Source of the DNA: Hyphomicrobiaceae bacterium
Lineage (GTDB): Bacteria; Pseudomonadota; Alphaproteobacteria; Rhizobiales; Devosiaceae
NCBI GenBank assembly: GCA_020638095.1
Contig: JACKJF010000003.1
Span: 1,426,001-1,490,000, forward strand
Length of the DNA stretch: 64,000 nucleotides
Reading direction: 5' to 3'
Below are positions 19,087-27,627 of this stretch, one piece after another (position 1 is the stretch's first letter; each line of letters starts with the position of its first letter). The translations under genes were made by a program, and so were the position numbers. Under the pieces are notes generated by a model that had not been told where the DNA came from, did not search any database, and saw only the letters and a list, made by a program, of their open reading frames with translations.

Positions 19087-21066
19087 TTGCGCGGTCACCA
19101 CCACAACTTTTCCCGCCGCGGCCGGAACGATGAAGATCTGTCGAAGCCTCGCGTCAGGCGCTTTCCCGAAAAGCCCGACGGGCTCAACCCGTTTGCGGCG
19201 GTGGCGCGGCTCTTCGAGGGCTGGATTGACCCGCTCAAGGCGCCGAAAACCCTGCAGCCGCCGGCGACCATCTGGCGTTACATCTGGCACTATGTGCGCC
19301 AGGCCAAGCTACCCCTTTTCGCCTCCTTCGTGCTCAACGCAATCAGCGGGTCGCTCGAAGCCCTGTTGCTTTTCTACGTCGGCCGGGTCGTCGACATTCT
19401 GGCCGGTTCCAAGGCGGTTGATGGCTGGAGCGGGCTTTTTACCCTGAACGGCAGCGAACTGACGGCGATCTTCGTCTTTGCCATCCTCATTCGCTCTCTC
19501 CTCGCCGTCCTGCAGGCGCTGATCGACAACCAGGTCATCGGCCGCGGCTTCTACAACCTCGTCGCCTGGCAGGCCTATTCGCAGGTCGCGCGGCAAAGCC
19601 TTGGATTTTTCGCCAACGAACAGTCCGGCGCGGTCCTCACCAAAACCGGACAGGCGGGTGACTCCGTCGGCAATTTCATCACGGGTTCGCTTTCGTCGTT
19701 CTGGACCATCGCCACCTATTTCGGCACCTCGATGTTCCTGTTCGCGCAATTGCACATCGCCCTCGACGGCATCGTTCTGGCATGGGTTGTGGTGGTTCTT
19801 CTCACCGGTCGCTATTTCCTGCCGCGCATGCGCGAGACCTCGACCGATGTCGCTGAGGCTTCGGCCGAGATGAACGGTCGCTTCGTCGACGTCTTCTCGA
19901 ACATCCAGACTGTGCGCCTTTATGGTTCGGCGCAGGAGGCCGACGGCTACATGCGCGAGGGCGTCGTCTCCTATATCGGCCGCGTGCGCCGGGCGGGCCG
20001 CCTGTCAGTCGGCATGCACACCGTCATGACCACAGCGTCCGGCCTCGCATTCGCCGCGACCATCGCCCTTTGCATCGACCTCTGGACACGTGGCGCGATC
20101 AGCGTCGGCAGCGTTGCCGCAGCGCTGGCGCTCATCCTCCGGCTCAACATGTGGATGGGCTGGATGCTCGGCAGCATCAGCGGCCTGATGCGCAATTTCG
20201 GCGTGTTGCAGAACACGATGGAAATGGTGTCGCGCCCAATCGACGTTGTCGATCACCCGGGCGCCGGCGACCTCGTGGTCAGCAAGGGCGGCATCGACTT
20301 CAAGAACGTGTCCTTCGAATATCTGAAGGGCAAGCCGGTCTTCGAAGACTTCAATCTCAGCATCGCGCCCGGCGAACGGGTCGGGCTGGTCGGCCGCTCC
20401 GGCGCGGGCAAATCGACCCTCGTCAGTCTCCTTCTGCGCTTTTACGACCTGAAATCGGGCGCCATCACCATCGACGGGCAGAACATCGCCGAGGTCAAAC
20501 AGGATTCGCTGCGACATGCCGTCGGCGTCGTGACCCAGGACACGGCGCTGCTGCATCGTTCCGTCCGCGACAATATCGGCATCGGCAAACCGGGCGCGGC
20601 CCTGGCCGAAATCGAGAACGCGGCCCGGCGCGCCGAAGCGCACGACTTCATCTCCGCTCTCGCCGATCATCAGGGCCGCAAGGGCTATGACGCCTATGTC
20701 GGCGAACGGGGCATCAAGCTCAGCGGTGGTCAGCGCCAACGGATTGCCATCGCCCGGGTCCTGCTCAAGAACGCGCCCATTCTCGTCCTCGACGAGGCGA
20801 CGTCCGCCCTCGATTCCGAGGTCGAAGCGGCCATCCAGAGCCAGCTCGACGAGCTGATCGAGGGCAAAACGGTCATCGCGATCGCCCATCGTCTGTCGAC
20901 CATTGCCGCCATGGACCGGCTGGTTGTGCTCGATGAGGGCAGGGTGGCCGAAGAGGGCACCCATGCCGAGCTTCTGGCGCGCGGCGGCATTTATGCGACG
21001 CTCTGGAACCGCCAGTCGGGTGGGTTCCTTGGCGACGAAACCGAACGGGTCGCCGAGCGCGCCTGA
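19087..21066 (+). CDS. ABC exporter half-transporter (fused permease-ATPase), second of a tandem pair
   Basis: A 659-residue half-transporter starting at TTG 19087, with AGGAA seven bases upstream. A polar, arginine- and histidine-rich N-terminal leader of about 60 residues precedes the six-helix membrane domain. The ATPase domain has Walker A GRSGAGKST near residue 436, signature LSGGQRQRIAIARVL, Walker B ILVLDEATSALDSE and switch AIAHRLSTIA. These are nearly identical to the motifs of the upstream gene, pointing to an old tandem duplication. Both catalytic sites look intact in both proteins, unlike degenerate heterodimeric exporters. Substrate unknown. Confidence 0.9.
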   Translation: MRGHHHNFSRRGRNDEDLSKPRVRRFPEKPDGLNPFAAVARLFEGWIDPLKAPKTLQPPATIWRYIWHYVRQAKLPLFASFVLNAISGSLEALLLFYVGRVVDILAGSKAVDGWSGLFTLNGSELTAIFVFAILIRSLLAVLQALIDNQVIGRGFYNLVAWQAYSQVARQSLGFFANEQSGAVLTKTGQAGDSVGNFITGSLSSFWTIATYFGTSMFLFAQLHIALDGIVLAWVVVVLLTGRYFLPRMRETSTDVAEASAEMNGRFVDVFSNIQTVRLYGSAQEADGYMREGVVSYIGRVRRAGRLSVGMHTVMTTASGLAFAATIALCIDLWTRGAISVGSVAAALALILRLNMWMGWMLGSISGLMRNFGVLQNTMEMVSRPIDVVDHPGAGDLVVSKGGIDFKNVSFEYLKGKPVFEDFNLSIAPGERVGLVGRSGAGKSTLVSLLLRFYDLKSGAITIDGQNIAEVKQDSLRHAVGVVTQDTALLHRSVRDNIGIGKPGAALAEIENAARRAEAHDFISALADHQGRKGYDAYVGERGIKLSGGQRQRIAIARVLLKNAPILVLDEATSALDSEVEAAIQSQLDELIEGKTVIAIAHRLSTIAAMDRLVVLDEGRVAEEGTHAELLARGGIYATLWNRQSGGFLGDETERVAERA

Positions 21067-21105
21067 GAGTCGGCCTAGTCGCAAGCGGGTCGGTGTGCCC
21101 TTGCG

Positions 21106-21127
21106 TATATTAGAAAAAACTAATATA
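21106..21127. promoter_or_regulatory. Perfect AT-rich inverted repeat upstream of the DUF442 gene (candidate ArsR-type operator)
   Basis: TATATTAG at 21106-21113 is repeated in inverse orientation as CTAATATA at 21120-21127, with a spacer of six A. It lies 56 bases before the DUF442 start codon and stands out in GC-rich DNA. DUF442/Blh genes are known targets of the sulfide-responsive ArsR-family repressor BigR, which binds an AT-rich palindrome, so this is a likely site of that kind. The regulator gene is not in the window and I did not compare the site with a published box. Confidence 0.6.
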
Positions 21128-21183
21128 TCTTCGGCCATCAATCGCGGCCGTTGGCCGATCCTCCAAAATCGGAACATTCCAGA

Positions 21184-21516
21184 ATGAAAATCGAACCCAT
21201 CAGTCGTGACTATTCCATCAGCGGCCAGATCGCCGAGGGCGACCTCCGCATCGTCGCCCAGGCCGGCTACAAGTCGGTCGTCTGCATCCGCCCGGACAAT
21301 GAAATCTCCGGTCAGCCCCGCTTCGATGACATTGCGCGCACCGCTCACCAGTTCGGCATGCGGGCGGCCTACATTCCTGTTTCCGGCAGCGCCTCCAATT
21401 CGCAGCTGCGTCAGTTCAACGACCTTTGCCAGAGCCTGCCGAAACCGGTCCTCGGCTACTGCAACTCCGGGGCCCGCGCCCTTTCGATCTACAACACCTC
21501 CCACGGCCGCGCCTGA
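21184..21516 (+). CDS. DUF442 / TIGR01244-family protein (phosphatase-fold, Blh-like sulfur transferase)
   Basis: A 110-residue single-domain protein. DUF442 has a dual-specificity-phosphatase fold and, in rhizobial and Xylella Blh proteins, is fused to a persulfide dioxygenase where it acts as a rhodanese-like sulfur carrier. Here it stands alone. The active loop is visible near the C-terminus as PVLGYCNSGARA, with the Cys-x4-Arg spacing of the family. The start ATG at 21184 is preferred to 21151 because the family begins with MKIEPI-type sequence, although no strong ribosome site is evident. The perfect AT-rich palindrome upstream suggests dedicated repression. Role in sulfide detoxification is inferred. 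Confidence 0.85.
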   Translation: MKIEPISRDYSISGQIAEGDLRIVAQAGYKSVVCIRPDNEISGQPRFDDIARTAHQFGMRAAYIPVSGSASNSQLRQFNDLCQSLPKPVLGYCNSGARALSIYNTSHGRA

Positions 21517-21610
21517 CCCCTGCGGCCCGCCCGCCGGATTGGCATTGCACCCCATTTCGCCTTCTGGCATGTGAGCGTTCATACGCAACGCCCGCATGCC
21601 GGAGGATGAG

Positions 21611-24073
21611 ATGGGGAACGCCGCAACGGAACTGGATATCGGCGGAGCCTATCGCCTGCGCGATGCCGAGGGCCGCATCGACGTGCCCATCACATTGCCG
21701 GGTGATGTCCACACCGCCCTGATCGAAGCGGGCAAGATCCCCGATCCCTATTTCGGTACCAACGAGCAGGAAGTCATGTGGGTCAACAAGACCCGCTGGA
21801 CCATCGACGGCACATTTCAGGTGCCTCTCGACATGGCCATGAGCGTCCTGACGCTGACCCTCACTGAGGTCGATTGCATCGCGACGATCTATCTCAACGG
21901 CGAAAAACTCGCCGCGGTCGACAACCAGTTCATCCGCCACGACCTCGACGTCACCGGCAAGATCCGTCCCGGCGAAAATCACCTCAGGTTCGATTTTGCC
22001 ATCGCCCGCGACGTGGCCGCCGCCCGAGCCAAGGCCCATCCGTTTCCGCTGCCTTTCACCAAGAACTACCAGACCAATGGGCTTGAAGGCGTGCACATGA
22101 ACTTCATCCGCAAGGTCGCCTGTCACGCCGGCTGGGACTGGGGCATATGCCTCATGCCGACTGGCGTTTATGGTGGGCTACGCCTGCGCAAATCAAAGCT
22201 TGCACGCATCGATTCCGTGCAGGTTGACCAGCGTCACGCCAACGGCAACGTTACCCTCAGCCTCAAAACCCGCATCCATGCGGTTGCGCAAGGCGAAGTG
22301 AATCTCATTCACAGCATTGCCGGGCAAGTGATTGAAAAAACGCACCAAGTTTCGCCCGGCGAAAATGAACTTGAATCAGAACTTGAAGTTCAGAACCCCG
22401 AACTCTGGTGGCCGGCCGGGCAGGGCGCCCAACGGCTTTACGATCTGATGACCCGGCTCGACAACGAGACCCTCACCCAGAAAATCGGCTTCCGCCAGCT
22501 CGACTGGGTCATCGAAAAGGACGAGATCGATCACACGTTCAAATGCCGGGTCAATGGCCGCGACATCACCATGATGGGCGCTAACTGGATTCCGGCCGAC
22601 GCCATTCCCTCCCGCATCACGCCGGAGGTGGTGCGCGACCTGCTCGAAAGCGCCGTCGCCGCCAACATGAACATGATCCGCGTCTGGGGCGGCGGGCAAT
22701 ATGAACCCGACTACTTCTACGAGATCTGCGACGAACTCGGCATTCTGGTCTGGCAGGATTTTATGTTCTCCTGCATGCCGTACCCGACCGATCGGTCATT
22801 CATCGAAAGTGTCACAACCGAAATCACCCAGCAGGTGCGCCGCCTGCAGCACCACGCCTCGATTGCGCTCTGGTGCGGCGACAACGAGGTCATCGGTTCG
22901 CTGACCTGGTATCCCGAAACCATCGCCAACCGCGACCGCTATGTTGCCAATTATACTCGCCTTTCCAAGGTCCTTGCCGACACCGTCGAACAGGAAGATC
23001 CGGGTCGCCGCTTTTGGCCCTCGTCGCCCTCGCTCGGCTACATGGACTTCTCGGACGGTTGGCACGTCGATTCGCGTGGTGATATGCACTATTGGGACGT
23101 CTGGCATTCGGCCAAGCCGTTTGAAGCCTACCGAACGGTCAGTCCAAGATTCGCTTCCGAATTCGGCTTCCAGTCATTCACCTCGATGAATGTCATTGAG
23201 AACTTCACCGAACCCGGGGACCGCAATCCATCTTCGCCAGTCATGGAGCAGCACCAGCGTAACGATGGTGGCAATGCCCGGATTCTGGAAACCATGTGCC
23301 GCTATTTCCGCTTCCCGAAGGACTTCGAGCATATGGTCTTTTTGAGCCAGATCCAGCAGGGCCTGGCGATTAAGACCGCCATCGAGTTCTGGCGGTCGAC
23401 CAAGCCGCGCTGCATGGGAACGCTGTTCTGGCAGATCAACGATACCTGGCCCGTCCATTCCTGGTCATCGATCGACTATGGTGGCCAATGGAAGCCGCTC
23501 CAGTCCATGGCGGCGCGCTTCTTCCGCCAGGTCAATGTCGTCGCTGTTCCGCGCCCCGACGGGTCCATCGTCTTGAGAGGGATAAACGATCGCGCGGAAG
23601 GGCTCGCTGTGGGGCTGACCGTATGGTCAGTGAGCATGACGGGCAACAAGCGTCAGCTGCATGGTGGCCGTCATGAGGTCGGCACAGACTCGGCCCTCAC
23701 GCTCGCAACCATTCCCGCAGGAGAACTCAAACCCGGTGAGTTCCTCTATTTCGCCTGGACTGACGATTCCGGCACACGTCTCGGCGAGAACGACTTCTTC
23801 CCACGCGCCTACAAATATTACGATCTGCCCCCCTCAACCGTCCAAACCGACGTCGACATAACGGACGGCGGCGCGGCGATTTCCCTCCAGACCAACACCC
23901 CGGCCTTCTTTGTCACGCTCTCATCGAGCATCCCGGGCCGCTTCTCGGACAACTCGATCACGCTATTGCCGGGGGAAAAGCGCTCCATCCGCTTCCTGCC
24001 AAAACGGGACGGCGAGGACCTGACTGATTTTGCAGGCGGCCTGCACCTGCTGCACCTGGCACAAACATACTAG
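21611..24073 (+). CDS. Beta-mannosidase, glycoside hydrolase family 2
   Basis: About 820 residues from ATG 21611, placed by the GGAGGA ribosome site at 21601-21606. GH2 enzymes of this type remove terminal beta-mannose from manno-oligosaccharides or glycoproteins. The sequence shows the N-terminal jelly-roll domain, the Ig-like domain, and a TIM barrel with NMIRVWGGGQYEPDYFY near residue 354. The acid/base glutamate is E426 (WCGDNEVIGS) and the nucleophile E517 (ASEFGFQSF). No signal peptide is seen, so it is cytoplasmic and needs imported substrate. A D-lyxose/D-mannose isomerase two genes downstream could use the released mannose. Confidence 0.92.
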   Translation: MGNAATELDIGGAYRLRDAEGRIDVPITLPGDVHTALIEAGKIPDPYFGTNEQEVMWVNKTRWTIDGTFQVPLDMAMSVLTLTLTEVDCIATIYLNGEKLAAVDNQFIRHDLDVTGKIRPGENHLRFDFAIARDVAAARAKAHPFPLPFTKNYQTNGLEGVHMNFIRKVACHAGWDWGICLMPTGVYGGLRLRKSKLARIDSVQVDQRHANGNVTLSLKTRIHAVAQGEVNLIHSIAGQVIEKTHQVSPGENELESELEVQNPELWWPAGQGAQRLYDLMTRLDNETLTQKIGFRQLDWVIEKDEIDHTFKCRVNGRDITMMGANWIPADAIPSRITPEVVRDLLESAVAANMNMIRVWGGGQYEPDYFYEICDELGILVWQDFMFSCMPYPTDRSFIESVTTEITQQVRRLQHHASIALWCGDNEVIGSLTWYPETIANRDRYVANYTRLSKVLADTVEQEDPGRRFWPSSPSLGYMDFSDGWHVDSRGDMHYWDVWHSAKPFEAYRTVSPRFASEFGFQSFTSMNVIENFTEPGDRNPSSPVMEQHQRNDGGNARILETMCRYFRFPKDFEHMVFLSQIQQGLAIKTAIEFWRSTKPRCMGTLFWQINDTWPVHSWSSIDYGGQWKPLQSMAARFFRQVNVVAVPRPDGSIVLRGINDRAEGLAVGLTVWSVSMTGNKRQLHGGRHEVGTDSALTLATIPAGELKPGEFLYFAWTDDSGTRLGENDFFPRAYKYYDLPPSTVQTDVDITDGGAAISLQTNTPAFFVTLSSSIPGRFSDNSITLLPGEKRSIRFLPKRDGEDLTDFAGGLHLLHLAQTY

Positions 24074-24160
24074 AGGGGCGCAAAAGTTCGAACTGGCCCT
24101 TCAAACGGGGGGCTCAAGAGTGTAAGAGCGGACCTCCGATACGGACGAAAGGGCAGAATC

Positions 24161-24670
24161 ATGGGCAATTCCGACAAACTGGCGATTCTTCTGGTGCTGA
24201 TTGGTGCTTTGAGCCGCCTGTTGCATCTGCCCCCCAACATCGCAGCCGTCACCGGCGTCACCATTTTTGCCGGCTTTGCCATCAAGAACAGATGGATCGC
24301 CCTTCTGGTGCCCATTCTTTCGATGATGCTCGCCGACTTCGTGCTCGGCTGGTACAACGAGGTTCTCTACACCTACGCCGGCATGGCGGCGGGCGTGTTT
24401 CTGGCGCGCGGGTTCCTCCATCCGCTGACCCCGGTCCGCCTGATCGGCGTGACCTTTGCCTCGAGCGTCGCTTTCTTCCTTCTGTCGAACCTCGGCGTCT
24501 TCATGTCGGGCTATTACGGCTTCACGTTCGACGGCTTTGTCAACTGCTATGTCATGGCCCTGCCATTCTGGCAGAACAGCCTCATCGCCGACTTCACTTC
24601 GACCGCGCTGGTCTTCGGCCTCTATCTGCTGGCGATCCGCGCGGTGCCGAGCACCCGCGTCGTCGACTGA
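24161..24670 (+). CDS. DUF6580-family membrane protein, putative transporter
   Basis: A 169-residue hydrophobic protein with about five membrane helices. It has the family's recognisable C-terminal half (FLLSNLGVFMSGYYGFTFDGFVNCYVMALPFWQNSL, in two or more helices). These proteins resemble the S-components of ECF vitamin transporters, but their substrate is unknown. The location between a beta-mannosidase and a sugar isomerase may hint at a linked role, but nothing in the sequence proves it. The 87-base upstream gap shows no clear operator or terminator. Confidence 0.75.
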   Translation: MGNSDKLAILLVLIGALSRLLHLPPNIAAVTGVTIFAGFAIKNRWIALLVPILSMMLADFVLGWYNEVLYTYAGMAAGVFLARGFLHPLTPVRLIGVTFASSVAFFLLSNLGVFMSGYYGFTFDGFVNCYVMALPFWQNSLIADFTSTALVFGLYLLAIRAVPSTRVVD

Positions 24671-24842
24671 GCCAGAAGTGGGCGCAACCTTGCTCGGCCG
24701 GATTGGCCGCCGGGCCGCGAAACGGGCTCGGCCCGAACTGATAGACGAGTTGCCGGCTGACTATCGCCGGCACCTTCCGCAACCCGATGAACCGGCAGCG
24801 CCGCCTCGCAGAAAAGACTGGGGGCATCGGGTCGCGCCTATG

Positions 24843-24868
24843 TTTGGCATGTGCCCGTACATGCCAAA
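24843..24868. promoter_or_regulatory. Perfect 10-bp inverted repeat upstream of the D-lyxose/mannose isomerase
   Basis: TTTGGCATGT at 24843-24852 is perfectly inverted at 24859-24868, with a six-base spacer. It lies 55 bases before the isomerase start in a 252-base non-coding interval. No T run follows on either strand, so it is more likely an operator than a terminator. A partial match (half-site TGGCATGTG plus scattered agreement) lies upstream of the beta-mannosidase. The cognate regulator is unknown. Confidence 0.55.
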
Positions 24869-24922
24869 AACAAAGACAAACTAGCGCCGGCATCGCACCC
24901 GCCGGCCGCGGTGGAGGATGAA

Positions 24923-25627
24923 ATGTCACAGGCGTCGATGAAACGCTCGGACGTCAACAGGATCATGCGCGAGGCCGATGCGTTCATTCGCTCGTTCGGC
25001 TATGTCATGCCCCCTTTCGCCTATTGGACGCCAGACGAGTTCCGCGCCAATCGCGACGTGGCCGCCAATATCGTTGGCGCTAATCTCGGCTGGGATATTA
25101 CCGACTACGGCCTTGGCGACTTCATGGATACCGGCCTGTTTCTCTTCACGGTACGCAACGGCAACGTCGCCGACCTCGCTCGTGGCCGGGGCATGCTCTA
25201 CGCGGAAAAGGCGATGATCTCGCGCAAGGATCAGTATTCACCGATGCACCGGCACAATCTCAAGGCTGAGGACATCATCAATCGCGGCGGTGGCACGCTG
25301 GTGATTGAACTTTTCGGCGACACGAACGGCGAATGCGACCGCGAAAAGGGCACGACCGTTTTCACCGATGGCATCCGGCGCGAACTCGAACCGGGCCACA
25401 AACTCAGGCTTCAACCGGGCGAAAGCGTTACGCTTATGCCCAACGAACACTGGCACGCCTTTTGGGGCGAAGGCGGCGATGTCTTTGTCGGCGAAGTCTC
25501 GACGGTCAACGACGACAACACCGACAACGTATTCGAGGACAAGCGCATTTCGCGCTTCTCCGGCATCGATGAAGACGAGGCGCCCTGGCACCTGCTGGTC
25601 AGCGACTATGCCAGGTGGCTTGCCTGA
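24923..25627 (+). CDS. D-lyxose ketol-isomerase family protein (D-lyxose/D-mannose isomerase)
   Basis: A 234-residue cupin-fold isomerase. The family interconverts D-lyxose with D-xylulose and often D-mannose with D-fructose, using Mn2+. The metal-site residues expected for the family are present: H109 and H111 in SPMHRHNLKAED, E116, and H176/H178 in NEHWHAFWGE. The start at 24923 follows GGAGGATGA; reading further upstream would run into the palindrome. The gene ends 29 bases inside the convergent diguanylate cyclase gene. With the upstream beta-mannosidase it could form a short route from mannosides to fructose; the physiological substrate is an inference. Confidence 0.85.
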   Translation: MSQASMKRSDVNRIMREADAFIRSFGYVMPPFAYWTPDEFRANRDVAANIVGANLGWDITDYGLGDFMDTGLFLFTVRNGNVADLARGRGMLYAEKAMISRKDQYSPMHRHNLKAEDIINRGGGTLVIELFGDTNGECDREKGTTVFTDGIRRELEPGHKLRLQPGESVTLMPNEHWHAFWGEGGDVFVGEVSTVNDDNTDNVFEDKRISRFSGIDEDEAPWHLLVSDYARWLA

Positions 25628-27389
25628 CGCTTCGGATCTGATTGAAAAGGGTCAGGCGGTGATTTTGGCAAACGGCGCTGCTTCGACCCGGTTGCGTCCG
25701 CCCTTTTTTGGCCGCGTAACAGGCGGCGTCGGCCAGCTTGTAGGTCGTGTCGGCGCAGGGTGACTGTTCGTCGAACGGCGCGACCCCGAGACTGGCGCCA
25801 ACCGTGAAGCTCCGGCCCTCGTGCCGGAACGACATCTGGCCAATCGCGCGGGCAATGGCATTGGCCACCCGCTTGGCAGGTTTCTCGCCGCAATCTTTGA
25901 GAATGATGGCGAATTCGTCTCCCCCAAGGCGCGCCGAGAAATCATTGCGGCGGCAATTGTCCTTGATGATGGCCGCAACCTCTTTCAACAGCGCGTCGCC
26001 GGCCATGTGCCCGGCACTGTCATTGACCTGTTTGAAGTGATCGAGGTCGATCAGGCAAAGCGCCGCCGATCGGCCCTCGTCGCGCACCAGTTCCAGCGTT
26101 GCCTGCATTTCCCGCTCGAAGGCCAACCGGTTGGGCAGGCCCGTCAGACTGTCGTGCAATGCGGAATATTCGAGCTTGCTGTGCAGGTCGCGTGTCGCCG
26201 TGGCGTCGCGGAAAACCACGACCGCGCCGGTAATGTCGCCGTTTGCCTGGAAGAGCGGCGCCGCGCTTTCCTTGAGGTAGCGCACCGAGCCGTCGGCCGA
26301 AAAGAGCCGCGTGTAGCTGTCGATGCGGCAGGTCTTGCCGCTCGAAAGGCAATTGAGCACCGATTGAACCGGCATTTTCTTCGCATCTTCGGCAAAGGTC
26401 TCAAACACCATGCCGACCGGTTTGCCAAAGACGTCTTCCATCTTGCGGCCGGTCATCCGCTCCGCGGCGTCATTCACGAACGTCACGCGTCCCTTGGCGT
26501 CGGTGGCAATCACGCCTTCGTCGATCGCCTCGAGCGTCACGCGCAACCGTTCCTTTTCGTCGGCCAACTCGGCTTCGATCTGCTTGATGTGGGTGATGTC
26601 GGTATCAATGCCGACGGTGCGGGTCGGAACCCCATTGTCGTCCCATTCCACGGGGCGGCCGCGGCTCCAGATCCAGACATAATGTCCATTGCGATGCCGC
26701 TCGCGATAGACCAGCGAGTCATGTCCGTTTTCGCCGGAATCCTGCTTTTTGACCACGGCCCGGATTCGATCCCGGTCTTCCGGGTGCAACCGATCCAGCC
26801 AAACGTCGAGCGCATCGTCGACCTCTTCGTCGTCGCGATAGCCGCGCATCTGCCGCCAGTGCCGCGAATAGAACATCTTGTCCTTGCGGATGTCGTGATC
26901 CCAGACGCCCTGGCCGGCCGCCTCGAGTGCGTTGACCCATCGCGCCTCGTCATAGGCCCGCGCCGCCTGGTCGCGTTTCTGCTGGTCGATGTCGCTGAGT
27001 TGAAGAAAGAAATGCGATGGCGCGTCGAGAGCATCCGGCTGCAGCACCGACGCCGTCAGGCGCACCCAGATGAAGCGGCCGTCACGCTGCCGGTATTGGC
27101 ACTCCGTCTCGAACGCGTTCAGCTTGCCGGCGCAGAGGCGCTCGAACTGCACGGCCGCCGCGCTCAATTCGTCCGCCGGGGCCAGGTCCGCGAGGGTCAG
27201 CTTCGCAATCTCGGATTCCGAATAGCCGAGCAACGACGAAAAGGCCGGGTTCGCGTAGAGCAGCCGGCCCTCGGCGCTGAGAAGAACCATCCCAACCGCC
27301 GCGTGATCGAGAACGTTCCGGAACAGCGCGTCGTTCTGCACGAACGGCACGACGTTCGAACCGGCAATGATCTTCCCCACCTTGTTCAT
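25599..27389 (-). CDS. Diguanylate cyclase with three PAS domains
   Basis: About 596 residues from the ATG at 27389; a TTG at 27410 is an alternative start. The order is three PAS sensor domains (about residues 18-135, 150-270 and 285-410) and a C-terminal GGDEF domain (about 420-575). The active-site motif RLGGDEFAI is intact. The product-inhibition I-site RRND sits exactly five residues before GGDEF, so c-di-GMP feedback is expected. There is no EAL or HD-GYP domain, no transmembrane segment and no signal peptide, so it senses a cytoplasmic cue such as redox state, light or a ligand. Its 3' end overlaps the convergent isomerase gene. Confidence 0.92.
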   Translation of the reverse strand: MNKVGKIIAGSNVVPFVQNDALFRNVLDHAAVGMVLLSAEGRLLYANPAFSSLLGYSESEIAKLTLADLAPADELSAAAVQFERLCAGKLNAFETECQYRQRDGRFIWVRLTASVLQPDALDAPSHFFLQLSDIDQQKRDQAARAYDEARWVNALEAAGQGVWDHDIRKDKMFYSRHWRQMRGYRDDEEVDDALDVWLDRLHPEDRDRIRAVVKKQDSGENGHDSLVYRERHRNGHYVWIWSRGRPVEWDDNGVPTRTVGIDTDITHIKQIEAELADEKERLRVTLEAIDEGVIATDAKGRVTFVNDAAERMTGRKMEDVFGKPVGMVFETFAEDAKKMPVQSVLNCLSSGKTCRIDSYTRLFSADGSVRYLKESAAPLFQANGDITGAVVVFRDATATRDLHSKLEYSALHDSLTGLPNRLAFEREMQATLELVRDEGRSAALCLIDLDHFKQVNDSAGHMAGDALLKEVAAIIKDNCRRNDFSARLGGDEFAIILKDCGEKPAKRVANAIARAIGQMSFRHEGRSFTVGASLGVAPFDEQSPCADTTYKLADAACYAAKKGRTQPGRSSAVCQNHRLTLFNQIRSVRQATWHSR

Positions 27390-27627
27390 GCGCGCGACTT
27401 TGGTGGCCAATTCCTAATCTTCCGTCGAAATTGCCGGTCAAAGTCGGCCATTTCGCATCTGGGTTAGCTGCCGGTAAGTCGGCTTGGTTATCGAAATCCG
27501 AAGAACCGCGTGCGCTTCTCCCCGCCAAAAGAGGGAAACATCGCAACGAGCTGGATGCACCGCGCCGCGACGCTTGCATTTCCCCGGAATCTGACGCTTT
27601 GTGAACGCCGTCTTCGGAGAGTTCGTC

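Noticed and set aside
20005..21597. 530-codon minus-strand frame opposite the second ABC exporter and the DUF442 gene
   Set aside because: Antisense to two supported genes and covers the palindrome; no motif of its own.
24690..24884. Possible 64-residue small protein from TTG 24690, between the DUF6580 gene and the isomerase
   Set aside because: No ribosome site, no family match, and its end runs through the perfect inverted repeat; treated as non-coding leader.
25821..27467. 548-codon plus-strand frame opposite the diguanylate cyclase
   Set aside because: Antisense to an intact PAS-GGDEF protein; composition typical of a shadow frame.
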